Positions 8,222 to 18,705 of a stretch of DNA of 20,670 nt are shown piece after piece. Position 1 is the stretch's first letter. Every line of letters begins with the position of its first letter. The stretch spans positions 1 to 20,670 of the forward strand of contig JAYMSP010003211.1 in the NCBI GenBank assembly GCA_036897095.1, given 5' to 3'. This stretch comes from Plantago elongata (Eukaryota > Streptophyta > Magnoliopsida > Lamiales > Plantaginaceae). The position numbers and the translations under genes are program-made. The notes under the pieces were generated by a model. That model searched no databases. It saw only the letters and a program-made list of their open reading frames with translations, and had not been told where the DNA came from.

Positions 8222-9502
8222 GATCAGTCAACCATGACTACAATTTATCAAGAGGAATTTTATGGTTAATTTTGCATGATTATACTTCAAATTTATCACC
8301 AGAAGCGCAAAGGAACAAGTGGATGCACATAATTAGACAACATACATATACCTATTTTCGGTACGGTTTCATGTTGAAGCTTCCAAGTGGAGTCCTCCAA
8401 AGCATAGATTGGTTGCACATAGAGTAGGACTTGTTTTATGCTTGCAGGCCACATTAGGAGTTCAAAGCTTTGGCTGGAGGGCGCAACAATGGACTTGGGC
8501 ATAGACCAACAAAAGGCATTCTTTGGTTTCGAGAAAATCCATGTTTTTCGAACCTGCTGGCTTTTCCCCTGACCACTAACCGACTATCCTCTTTCTTAAT
8601 GTGCATTAAGGTATTCGTTGTGTATCACAAACAATGATGTGGGATAGAATTGAGGAATCAGATCACGAAGAAACAACCGTGGTTATCTTATTACTCTGCA
8701 AAGAATAAGAAGACAACTAAATATGCACTCAGTAATTTCAACTTCGATTCATGTGGGGAAATATTCATCAAATCCATCACTGCCAACCTATTTTTCAACC
8801 TCAATAACAAATACTAATTTTTCCTGCTTAAAAAAAACAAATAAATTTATGAAGGAGAGAGGAACGTCTTCATCAATTGAAAAGAAGGTCTTGTAGAAAG
8901 TTAGGAGCTAAGCTGAATTTAAGCGGCAAGGTTCACGATCACTAATTGCAAATAGAAAATAAATAAACAGAGGTGGATCAGAAATCTGGTTTCATTCCCA
9001 AATCGCAACCACTCAAAGTGAATGGAGAGAGAATTAAAATTGTGCTTAGTATTTTCAAATTCGATTCATCTGGGCATACATATATATATATAACATCCAT
9101 CTCTATAGCATTGTGCTTTTATGTATGAGGAGGCTTATCTTCCTTTAACGTATGAAGTTGTACAACACTGTTAAAAATGACAAATATATAAAGTTTTTTT
9201 GAATTTAAGGAGTAAATTATTGTTATGTTAATAAGCCAAAGTCGAGCTAGGTACAGATCAAGAAAATTTTTTGACTTCGCCCCTGCATATTTAATTTCTT
9301 TCTCGGAAGTAAACCAATTATAAGAACATGACATTCCTACTTGAAAATTCAATTCGAATTGAAAACTAACTCTTGGAACTTAATAACTTAATTTGAAATG
9401 TAAATCAAGTCTAAGAATAAATTATAATATTCAACAAACTAATAAATAAATATTTAAAATAAAAGAAAAATTTGTTAAAAAAAAAGAAAAAAAATTGGGT
9501 TA
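8222..9502. other. AT-rich non-coding stretch, probable retroelement internal tail
   Basis: No convincing gene on either strand. The part next to the polypurine tract should be the 3' internal, untranslated region of the minus-strand element. How far it extends is unknown, because no 5' LTR, TSD or pol sequence is seen. The stretch contains an imperfect direct repeat (8731-8764 and 9048-9081), a short TA tract (about 9079-9093), and an A-rich zone from 9400 to 9495. The 68-residue minus-strand frame at 8296-8502 resembles nothing I know. Confidence 0.4.
8731..8764 (+). repeat. Imperfect direct repeat, copy 1 (copy 2 at 9048-9081)
   Basis: A 34-base stretch matching 9048-9081 at 28 of 34 positions (shared core TTCGATTCAT). 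Its role is unknown. It could be an old local duplication inside the element tail. Confidence 0.45.
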
Positions 9503-10560
9503 GAAGAGGTGTTCTACGATGTTGATGATATGATTGAGCAGCATAGTCGTTTGTATCCGGCTCTCACCAATGAGCAGATGAATGTGTATCATACTACTAT
9601 GAATGCAGTAGCTTCGGGTGATGGCGAAGTTTTCTTTCTATATGATTATGGTGGCACCAGAAATATATTTTTGTGAAATACAGTGTATTATGCATTACGC
9701 GGTAGACGTGATCTCCCAATTGCATCGAGGGGTATATATGTATCTTCTCTACTTCTTCCTGGTGGTCGTACTAAACACTCTAGGTTCAATATCCTTTGCC
9801 TGTCGAGTCCAATGACTAACAAGTTTTGTTTCGAGGCTCTTGATCGTAGTCTAACGGACGTAATGATAGGTCATCATGGTAGAGAATTGAACAAGCCATT
9901 TGGTGGACGTGGTGATTTCAGACAACTACTTCAAGTCATATATAAGGGTAGTAGACAAGGCATGGTCCATTCATCCCTATGCTCATCGAAGTTCTAGAGT
10001 TCGTGTCGTGTATTGTGGCTCACCGAGAACATGCGTTTGCAGGCATTTTAATAACATGTTATATAAATTAACAAGTTTTAGGTATAGTTCATGTAAGTGA
10101 AATTGATTCTAATTATTCGTCTTTATTAATTATCTTTATTGTATTTTATTCAATTATAGTCTGGCTGCTCAAATGTCGAGAATGATAGTATTAAAGACTT
10201 TGCGGATTGGTTGTTAAATGTTGGAGATGGAGAAGTCGGTGACGATAATGATGGTGATGTGGAATTCAAACTGGCTGATGATATCTTTATTCACCCTCCT
10301 GGTGACCCAAACTTTGCAATAGTTGATAGCACATACCAGACCAATTTATTGATGGTTGGTACTTCCAGGATAGAGATATTTTTGCTACCACCAACAAGAT
10401 AGTACAAGAAGTCAATGAATATATAATATCCCTTTTATCTGAAGATTTAACTGAGTTTATAAATTCTGACAACATATGCCCTGACGAAGATGATATCGTC
10501 AATAGAGATAGAGAAGATGCTTTTTTATCTTGAGTTCCTAAATACTATTAAGATTTCTAG
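9503..10560 (+). pseudogene. PIF1-like (Helitron) DNA helicase fragment
   Basis: Decayed piece of the helicase domain of a Rep/Hel protein or related PIF1-like helicase, the 5'-3' DNA helicase used by plant Helitrons. Visible blocks: LTNEQMNVYHTTMNAV and FFLYDYGGTRN (Walker A, where GGTGKT is now GGTRNI) from 9563. After a stop at about 9674 come SLLLPGGRTKHSRF and NKFCFEALDRSLTDV (the DEAP Walker B block just before it is deleted), then LNKPFGGRGDFRQLLQVIYKGSRQ. A possible intron (gtaagt at 10093 to ag at 10159) precedes KDFADWLLNVGDGEVG. The last blocks are FQDRDIFATTNKIVQEVNEYI, after a frame change, and EFLNTIKIS near 10560. The ATP-binding Lys is gone and several frames are broken, so it is inactive. 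No Rep domain or Helitron CTRR end is seen. Confidence 0.88.
10093..10159 (+). other. Possible intron or AT-rich insertion in helicase fragment
   Basis: Starts gtaagt and ends with a T-rich tract and ttatag. Helicase-like sequence lies on both sides. It may be a true ancestral intron or chance splice-like ends in decayed DNA. Confidence 0.35.
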
Positions 10561-10734
10561 TATTATATAATCCAATTTAAGAGGGTTAAATAGTTGTTAA
10601 TAACCATGTCTATCTCTAATAATATAATGTATTTAAATTTTAATTATTATTATATAACTTTTCGATCATTTATTTTACACTTCATTAAATATTACAAAAG
10701 TTAAATATGTCGTGGTGTAGTCTACACTACTCCG

Positions 10735-10742
10735 TATATATG
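10735..10742 (+). promoter_or_regulatory. Candidate TATA box of UBP6
   Basis: TATATATG, 115 bases before the UBP6 ATG (10850), in an otherwise CT-rich leader. A start of transcription about 30 bases downstream would give a 5' UTR of roughly 80 bases. The helicase remnant ends about 175 bases upstream, so the proximal promoter is very close to transposon DNA. Confidence 0.5.
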
Positions 10743-10849
10743 CTCCATTTGCCCTTTTGCACAAGCAAGCAAATAGCCCTCCTTCTTCGTATTTATCTCG
10801 ATCGATCTTCCATAAGAGCAATCTATTCCTCTCCAGATAAAACATCATC

Positions 10850-13800
10850 ATGTTGAAAGGTAAACTGTTGATTCAAAGGACTAGTTTCGTTTTTCTCTCC
10901 ATTCCTTACTTGCTATTAATGACTGTTAATCGAATTCACCAATCATCATTTTGATTCAATTGTTTCTAGTTTAGATGAGCTCTCGAGTGATTTACCAGTG
11001 TGTGAATCCATTTTTAGAGACCTATAGTTTTTTTCCGACATTCGTGATGCTGAATGTGGAGATGAGCTTTGAGTGCCCTATATTTTTTTTCGAAAATTTG
11101 GTGATGGTGTATTTGTTGTGTCTTATTTAAACTATTTTTTTTTTCTGGAAGTAGATATGTATAGAACACAGCATGGGTATGTGGTACATAGTCTAATAGT
11201 AGTATACAAAAATCCCTAGCAACGTTACAGATTTCTCGTTGCTAGCCATGGATTTATGTTGGAGCATACACGATTATAAATTTCTACCTTGGATTTTTGT
11301 GGGAGGAGGGTTGCCAGATGAAAGTATGTGCAGATATTGGATTCAACATGTGTTATGCGGGTTTCTAGATACTTTTAACAAAGCATTTGTTTAATTTGGT
11401 TACATAATACATTTAGTAGAGTAATAGAGATCATGGAAAAAGGGTACTCGAAGCTTAGGCATGCTTATTGCTTCTAATGTCCTACCAGAGTAGTAGTTGA
11501 GAATCTCACATTTTAATCAGGGTAAATTGCTTGTCAATGTAGTCGATGTTCTTTAAATCTTGTGTAGATAACCTCCTTACTTTTTTTTGGTTTTATGTTT
11601 ATTGTTAAACACTGGATATTTACGTCAAGAAGTTGTTTTCCAATTTGTAGTCAGCGTAAAGTGGCAAAAGGAGTTGTTCTCCAATGTGGAAATAGACACG
11701 AGCCAGCCACCTTATCTCTTTAAGTGCCAACTCTATGACTTGACTGGAGTACCGCCTGAAAGGCAAAAGATTGTGGTGAAAGGTGGTTTATTAAAGGTAC
11801 AAAAGTAAACTTCAGAGAGGGAGTGTTAATATTTTGATTTGCATAAGTTTCTTATTTCCCTTCAAATATTAGTTATAGTCCTGCTGTACCTGTCATACAA
11901 TTATCTCATGTTGTTTCCTTGATGAGCATAGGATGATGCTGACTGGTCAAAAGTAGGAGTCAAGGAGGTATACTTTTTTTCACTGATAAGTAGATTCATC
12001 TGGATTGTGTTAATTTGATGTTTATGATTCTGTTCTCCTCGTCTTTGATGAAGGTGTATTCGGTTATTATGGTTGAATTTAATGTTTATCATGCTTATCT
12101 CCTGTTAAATACAGGGTCAGAAACTGATGATGATGGGAACTGCCGATGAGATTGTTAAGGCTCCAGAAAAGGGTCCAATGTTTGCTGAAGATATGCCTGA
12201 AGAAGAACTGGTGGTTAATGTGGTATGTTTATTCATTCTATTACATGGATTTACATGGGATGAGAACGTAGCAGCTCTTTACAAAAGTATTGGATGCAAA
12301 AAATTCCTCTGATAAGCTGCATTGTTGGGTTATTCTTTATAATTGATGATACATTTAGCAATAAGGTCTTGCCTTATTGGTGGGATAATCATATGAATGA
12401 TTAAAGCGCGTAGTGTAAGGTATATAAAATAGCTGAAGCAGCTTTGTTGAAGGAGGAAGATGTTGCAATCCTGAACTTTTATCTGAGACAGTATCTGCTT
12501 GCTGCAGTTTCATTTTCCTTTTAATTTTATTATTATTTTTCTCAAAAAAGACTTTATCATAAATTTCCGCCATATTGATGATCTGGGTTCTGGAAAGCTA
12601 AATTAGAATATAATTTAGTCAATTTGATATAAAAAGGCTGCGTTCATTCTCCAGAAGATAAATGTCAAGTTAGTCCTCTCTACTGAGTGTGACAGATAAA
12701 TGTCTTGGGCACTATGCCCCAGAAGTTGCATTCATTCTCTAGGACTTGGAAGGGATTGCCTTATAAGCTTATAGGCACCCAATGCATACCAAAACAGGAA
12801 CGCCAGATCCAATGTAAAGTACTCGCAATCTTGATTGTAAAGCTGGTAGCCAGTTCTACTACTAGCGAGAGTCATGTGTACAAAGGAAATTTAGGAGGAA
12901 AGTTCATGTTTCTATGTGGGAGTGGGGTTTGAGTGATTTGATGTGTGGCGCCAGTTCGTGGGTACATTTATATTTGAGGATGGTTTTGGGATTGGGGTTG
13001 ATGTGGCTGTGTAAGGTGTAACTTTTTATACTGTCAATAACTGTTTTTTAAGGGTTAGTTGATACATTTAATTTCTTTGAGATATTGGGGAATTCTTTTG
13101 ATATGAAATCTGAATTCTCATATTATTGGAGTTGCTTATGGCTTCTTAATAGGTTCTTAAAATAATCTACATTTTTTCTCTTTTCATTGTACTACAACAT
13201 ATTTTGACCTTACCAAAATGTCCTTATCATTCTTAAGCCGCATCATGATATATGATGTGCAATATCAAAATGCGTGTGCCTCATATACTAGAGTAACACA
13301 ATCCATGATTGAGCTTTTCGGTACGAGATATTATCAAACTTTCCTATTAAACTGTCTCTTGATTAATAGGGTTCTTACTTACCGATTTTTCCTGTGTAAC
13401 TATCATATTCTGAAACTCCATTAGATGTTTGCATCCGTTGCATTATATAAAATTTCAAGTTCAATCATAGCTGGTAAATAGCCTTCTCCAGTCTGGCACT
13501 ATCCTTTTCTGGTCTGTGATATCCATTTATGTTGTTGTCCATGCCTTGACAAGTTAGTCCTTTAGTTTCACATTTTAACCTCCTCGCTAGTACAATTGGT
13601 CAATTCATATTTATCTCTCAATATATTTGACAGGGCCACTCAGCTGGGCTAATAAATCTGGGAAATACTTGCTACATGAACTCTACAGTACAGTGTTTAC
13701 ATTCAGTTCCAGAGTTGAAGTCGGCTTTGACGAAGTAATTTATTTCTCCTTGGCAATCAAGTTTGAAAAATTCCATTGTATACCACAGTATTTCTAAATT

Positions 13801-16800
13801 CTAATAAGAATACTGTTGTTGGGATGTTCCTTTCAGATACCATCCTCTTGTTAGAGGTAATGCTGTTGATCAATCTTCTCATCAGTTGGCTGTTACGACT
13901 CGGGAGTTGTTTGGTGAGCTGGATAAAAGTGTCAAGCCTGTGGCTCCAATGCGCTTTTTGTCGGTAAGTAGTAGTAGTAGTATTTAGTTACTGTTTCCAA
14001 GAGCTGTTTGTCCCTATTCACATATATAACTTCGACGGAATCTGTAAATGATTAGTTTAATGTTACTGTTAGCTTTTTAATGAAAATGAGCTCTGAAATT
14101 TATACAGAACACACTAAATGATTATGGGCTGAAAATAGTGAGGAAGAAATGAATTTGTTTTCAGACTTTCCAAAATTCCTGCACTATTATTCACCTACTA
14201 AGAGCCTCTTGCTAAAATTCAACACAAAAGGGTGTAGCAGCTTTACTATGGCACTATAGCCCTGCTATATACCCTTGTTGATAACACTACATTATTGGGT
14301 GCAAGTCCAAATAGTTTAGCAGGTGTTATATTTGATTAGCTTCGTGACTGGGAAGCACTGTACACTATACATGTACTCATACTCTTACTTTAATCGTTCA
14401 GGCACTGCGCAATAAATATCCTCAGTTTGCACAGCTTCAGAATGGAATTTACATGCAACAGGTACATATATGAAATTTTGTTCTTTGTTAGAGAACATCA
14501 ATGGTCTCATGTCATGTGCACCAAAATTTTGAATTGTAGGACGCTGAAGAGTGCTGGTCACAACTTCTGTTCACACTTGCAACGTGTCTCAAGGCTCCAA
14601 GTTCCGGGTACTGCACTTGTGCTGTCATAGTGTCATATATTATGGAACTTCTAGTCTGCTGAGAGTATTTTTTCTTTTTGGCCTTATTTGGCTGTGTTTG
14701 TTACTTGTCATTCTTATATCCGCAATAACTGGGCCCTTGTTTTTTCCCCTTCACATGTGTTTTTGTTTATCATGTGATGAAAGTAAATTTTCTTTCCAAG
14801 TATAATTGGAATATTCTACGCAATTTGCAGTCAAGATTCCGCTGATGATGTGAAGAAGCTTTTCGGTGTCGACCTTGTTAGCAGGTACTCAGTAACTGTG
14901 TTTTTCAAGTTTCTGTTCCTAGTAAATATTTGTGCTTAGTAGTACTATTTTTCTCTATTCTATATTTTGTCGTCCCACGATAACTTGCCACTTCGATTTT
15001 AGCAACTTTACAACCCCACATTACATGAAAAAACCACCTCACCTGTTCATTGTCTCTCATACTTGACACCAAACTAACAACTCAAGTTACTTCTTTACCC
15101 ACTTTGCCAATAATGAAGGAGCAAATAGATATGGACAGACTATTAATGCCTTCATGTCAATTCAGTCCTTTCTAAATATGCTTCTGCCTTTCAATACGGG
15201 GTCTTCAATGGTGTTGGTTTTAACATGCACTAAGGATATGTAGCCTAGTGGTTACTCCCTTACATGCGTAAGTAGGATTTCAGACATCGTGTGTTCAAAT
15301 TCATTTGACATCTGAGTGGGTGTGGGGAGGGGAAGGAAAATAGAAAGTTGTTACCTCTTTCATACCCCTTAATAAAATGTGTCTTTTGCTTTAGTCTTAC
15401 AGAATTATCCTTCAGGAGTCCATCTCCCCATGCTTTTGTCCCCGTTGTCTTGATATTCTCTAGGAAAACTGTCAAATAGGATCTAGATATAACTAGGCTT
15501 CCGTGAAAACAAGTTTTGCGGGAACGCCACAGGGAAACCTTTCATGTTTAGAGGTTTGTAAATCTAAAACCCTTTTAGACATCTATCCCTTTTCGAACTC
15601 CTCTTCATTTATTTTAATTGCACATGCCACCTTAACCTTCAATATTAATTGTCAGTTCTGTTTAAAAATTAAGCATAGTGATTAACTCCTGATCTATATT
15701 AGAACTGTCATTTAATTACAAAGACTTGATTATTGCTGCTTGCATAGTAAATATAACTTTTCATGGCATAAGATTATCTGATTCAGCCTAAAAGAAATTA
15801 TACAGTTGAAGGAACAGAAGGATATACGAATTTTAGACTCTTGTGGGGTAATAACAATGGTGTGTTGGGCTACTCTTGCATATCCAACTTTTATAGTTTC
15901 TTAAGCTTTTGTGATTTCAATACATGTCCAGTCAACTTGTAAGAGGGAGTGGATTTATGTGGTGCATTAATTTTGGCCAGCTGTTCATTTACCTTTTTTT
16001 GGTCAGGGTCCACTGTGCTGAAAGTGGTGAGGAAAGTACAGAAACCGAGTCTGTATATTCACTTAAATGTCATATTTCCCAAGAGGTGAATCATCTGCAT
16101 GAAGGACTACGACATGTAAGTTCGATTCTGATATTCCAAGATACAATCACGTTTGTGGCTGTGCCACCTCTACTTCTTCTGCATTTATTTTTAAGTTTGT
16201 TCCTCCGATGCAAGGTTGACCTTGATGTCCTTTTATGGACGCCCCACTAATATAGTCATTTTCCTAAACTAGCAAAAACGTAAACCCCACTAACTATTAT
16301 CCTTCTTACTTTATTCTGTATCTCTCCTATTTTCTCCATTCTTTATTCATTTATCTCTCCAATCTCTCATACTTTCTCCATTCTTTATCATTTCTCGCTT
16401 CTACGACAAACTAAAGTGGCCTAACGAAGCGGGGCGGAGGGAGTACTTTTTTTTTAAATTGTTGGCAGACTAACAAGTACATTGTAAATGAGTCTGGAAT
16501 TGTATAGTTTTGGAAATCTTAACGGTTAGTTTTAGCTGATTTGTACTCATTCCTGGACCCTGGTCTTGGTTCATATTGGTGACTGGTGAGTGAATAATAA
16601 AATCATGGAATTTGAGGTAGTCTGGGACTCTCTGTTCTATGTATAAGTTAGCTGGTGATGTCTCATACTTTTATCGAATGAGATGTACTCACTCAATACT
16701 GAACCTTTGGGGATCACTGAAAGCCGTTTTTGTCCATTGAAAATTGCTTTAATCATTGATACCCTTGAAGCTACTACATACATTAGTTGTTTAGTGATGA

Positions 16801-18705
16801 AACATTCAAAGAATGGGACACAATTGATTATTCATTTAAATATGCTCAGGGTTGATGAAATAGACTTGTGCAGTTTCTTCCATTGAAAATACTCTAGTCA
16901 AACAGCGTCACCCAATATTGAACTTTTGGGGACATCTTAATTCTTATAGCCATTTCTTCCATTGAAAATGCTTTATGTATTGATGTCCTTGTAGCTACTG
17001 CGTACATAAGTTAATTTTTTTTTTTTTTGGTGGTGAAATGTGAAAACATCCAAAGAATGGTACAAATGATTATTCATTTATATCTATGCAGGGTTTAAAA
17101 TCAGAATTGGAGAAAGCCTCTCCTTCTCTGGGCCGCAGTGCTCTTTATTTAAAAGATTCGCGCATAAATGATTTACCAAGGTACAGAAGTCCTTGTTAAC
17201 TTCATTTTTCTGTGGTTCATTGTGTGCACCTAGTTTTGTTCTATTTCATAGCATATTATTGTTTCTCAACCTCGTTGGGAAGGATGTTATTGTGCTCCTT
17301 GGTTTATTGCTGAGAGATATTTTGAGAACAATTATTATTGGTTTGATTACAGATACTTGACTATTCAATTCGTACGCTTCTTCTGGAAACGAGAAACAAA
17401 CCAAAAGGCAAAAATTCTCCGGGTAATAATTCTGTTCGTCTCCTATCTCAACGTCTTAGCTTATTTATGAAGACTGGATGTTATTGGTTGGAATTCGGAG
17501 ACCTGTTCTCTCTTGGAAATCACAAGAGCATCATCGGTCACCGAATCCATTAACTGGTTTTACATGCTCTGCAGAAAGTGGACTATCCTTTGGAATTAGA
17601 TGTGTATGATTTCTGTTCAGATGATCTGCGTAAAAGACTAGAAGCTCCTCGTCGGGTATAAGCCCTTTCACACGTACTCAAGTGAAGTTACATATTTGTG
17701 TTTCTAGAATTCTCTTGAGTTCTTATTCTTGTATATACACTCACTATTCAACTTCATTCACCAGATCCTGAGAGATGAAGAGGGTAAGAAGGCCGGTCTG
17801 AAACCTAAAGAGAATAGTGCTGTTTCAACAGACACTGATGTCAAAATGTCTGATGCTGAGGTAGGTGATCCATTAGGTCAGTCTCACTAGGAAAACTATC
17901 TTGTTCGTTCTAGATGTGTTGTTAAGTTCAAGTTTCTTCTCTGCTCATACAGGGATCATCAAATGTTAGTGGAGACTCTTCTAATGCTGCACCTGGAGAA
18001 GGTCACCTTCCTTAATAAACTTGCTATTAGTCGAGACCACTTTTAAGGAACTCAATTTCTATGGGTCTATGGGACAACTGTATAGTTGGAAAGTTTCCTT
18101 TGTCACTCAATTATGTTTAACTTTGATGCATCTGGGGACTTGAAAATTAATCCCATCCATGAGAATTCATTCTTGGTATGTTGATTCTTTGGAGGCCTGC
18201 CCTGTACTCTACGTTGTTTAATATTTTTTGCTACACCTTAGGTGTTCTTCCTGAGAAAGAGAAGCACCTAACGGGAGTATATGATTTGGTTGCTGTGCTC
18301 ACTCACAAGGGTAGAAGTGCTGATTCAGGGCATTATGTTGCTTGGGTTAAACAAGAAAACGGTTGGTGTCTAGTACAACCATATTTCTTTAGGCAACTGT
18401 CGCGCTTGTCAGATTTGTTTCACTGGAGCTAAACTATTTTATGTACAGGAAAATGGATTCAGTTTGATGATGACAACCCAATTCCTCAACGGGAGGATGA
18501 TATTACAAGACTCTCGGGTGGAGGTAAGGACTCTACATATATTGTCTAATTGTTTCTTGCTATCATCAGACCATGGAATAATATGCACCCTATTCAGCTT
18601 GTTGGACAGTGAGCCTTACCCGAGTGATATATTATGATTTCTATCTCAGGTGATTGGCATATGGCTTACATTTGCATGTACAAAGCACGTGATGTCGCCA
18701 TGTAA
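10850..18705 (+). CDS. UBP6: Ubiquitin carboxyl-terminal hydrolase 6/7 (USP14/Ubp6 family)
   Basis: Proteasome-associated deubiquitinase: the N-terminal ubiquitin-like domain docks on the 26S regulatory particle and the USP domain cleaves ubiquitin from substrates. Coding exons: 10850-10859, 11651-11796, 11932-11967, 12115-12222, 13634-13734, 13837-13963, 14402-14461, 14540-14607, 14831-14884, 16007-16115, 17092-17180, 17353-17422, 17575-17655, 17765-17860, 17953-18001, 18242-18361, 18449-18523, 18650-18705. All introns are GT-AG; the joined frame is 1455 nt, 484 residues, close to Arabidopsis UBP6 (482). The ubiquitin-like domain is at about 3-77 (LYDLTGVPPERQKIVVKGG). USP Cys box GLINLGNTCYMNST has catalytic Cys113 (13670-13672); QQDAEECW follows; His box SADSGHYVAWVK has His432, then WIQFDDDNP with the acidic third residue. 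A disordered acidic linker (about 365-400) precedes the His box. The ATG gives MLKVSVKW, matching the family N-terminus. No lesion is seen; UBP6 versus UBP7 is not resolved. Confidence 0.96.
10860..11650 (+). other. UBP6 intron 1 (791 bp)
   Basis: Follows a coding exon of only ten bases. T-rich plant intron with no transposon signature I recognise. Long first introns often hold enhancer signals in plants, but none can be identified here by eye. Confidence 0.85.
12223..13633 (+). other. UBP6 intron 4 (1411 bp)
   Basis: The largest intron, placed between the ubiquitin-like domain and the catalytic Cys exon. T-rich, with no supported ORF, element ends or structured RNA. Small open frames in it (for example 12705-12932 and 13218-13424) look like chance. 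Confidence 0.85.
13964..13986 (+). repeat. Short TAG microsatellite at a splice donor
   Basis: The donor gtaagtag at 13964 runs into (tag)n, about five units. It is a simple repeat beginning within the intron 6 donor consensus. Confidence 0.6.
14935..15115. mobile_element. Possible degraded MITE in UBP6 intron 9
   Basis: Contains cgtcccacgataacttgcc (about 14971-14989), which resembles the subterminal part of Stowaway-type elements (CCGTCCCA...). The matching far end is not clear, so boundaries are estimates. Confidence 0.25.
15233..15420 (+). mobile_element. tRNA-derived SINE-like element in UBP6 intron 9
   Basis: Has the two internal RNA polymerase III promoter boxes of a tRNA-derived SINE at suitable spacing: box A gtagcctagtgg (15240-15251) and box B gtgttcaaattc (15291-15302). 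A head ggatatgtagcc lies right before box A. It lies in gene orientation. The 3' end, tail and target duplication are not clear, so the end is an estimate. The tRNA-like fold is not complete, so this is not a tRNA gene. Confidence 0.5.
16228..16446. mobile_element. Stowaway-like MITE in UBP6 intron 10
   Basis: The right end gcggggcggagggagta matches the Stowaway terminus (complement TACTCCCTCCG...) and abuts a TA. The left end gacgccccactaatatagtc carries the partner sequence with a damaged tip. The inner part is pyrimidine-rich (repeats of tctccattcttta), usual for this type. About 219 bp, AT-rich, no ORF. Stowaway elements are moved by Mariner transposases and are common in plant introns. 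Confidence 0.6.
16686..16855 (+). repeat. Tandem duplication in UBP6 intron 10, copy 1
   Basis: Diverged copy of 16906-17100. Shared landmarks in order: caata-tgaac-tttgggga, ccattgaaaat, attgat, cttg-agctact, tacat, tccaaagaatg-type block, gattattcattta, and a terminal tatgctcaggg versus tctatgcaggg. The end reproduces the intron 10 acceptor and first exon 11 bases (ggttgat versus ggtttaa), giving a decoy 3' splice site at about 16849. Confidence 0.75.
16906..17100 (+). repeat. Tandem duplication in UBP6 intron 10, copy 2 (with true acceptor)
   Basis: Downstream copy, containing the functional acceptor (AG at 17090-17091) and the first bases of exon 11. It has an extra run of about 14 T near 17013-17026. 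A partial third echo (tttcttccattgaaaat) lies at about 16873-16889. Confidence 0.75.

Noticed and set aside
8296..8502. 68-residue minus-strand frame beside the polypurine tract
   Set aside because: Short, no recognised motif, and in the place expected for an untranslated retroelement tail.
12705..13424. Small frames inside UBP6 intron 4
   Set aside because: Chance-length frames in a well-bounded intron, with no domain and no flanking gene signals.
15924..16250. 108-residue frame as a separate small gene
   Set aside because: It is intron 9 plus UBP6 exon 10 plus intron 10 read through; only 16007-16115 codes.
18178..18432. 84-residue frame as a separate gene
   Set aside because: It is UBP6 exon 16 with flanking intron sequence.
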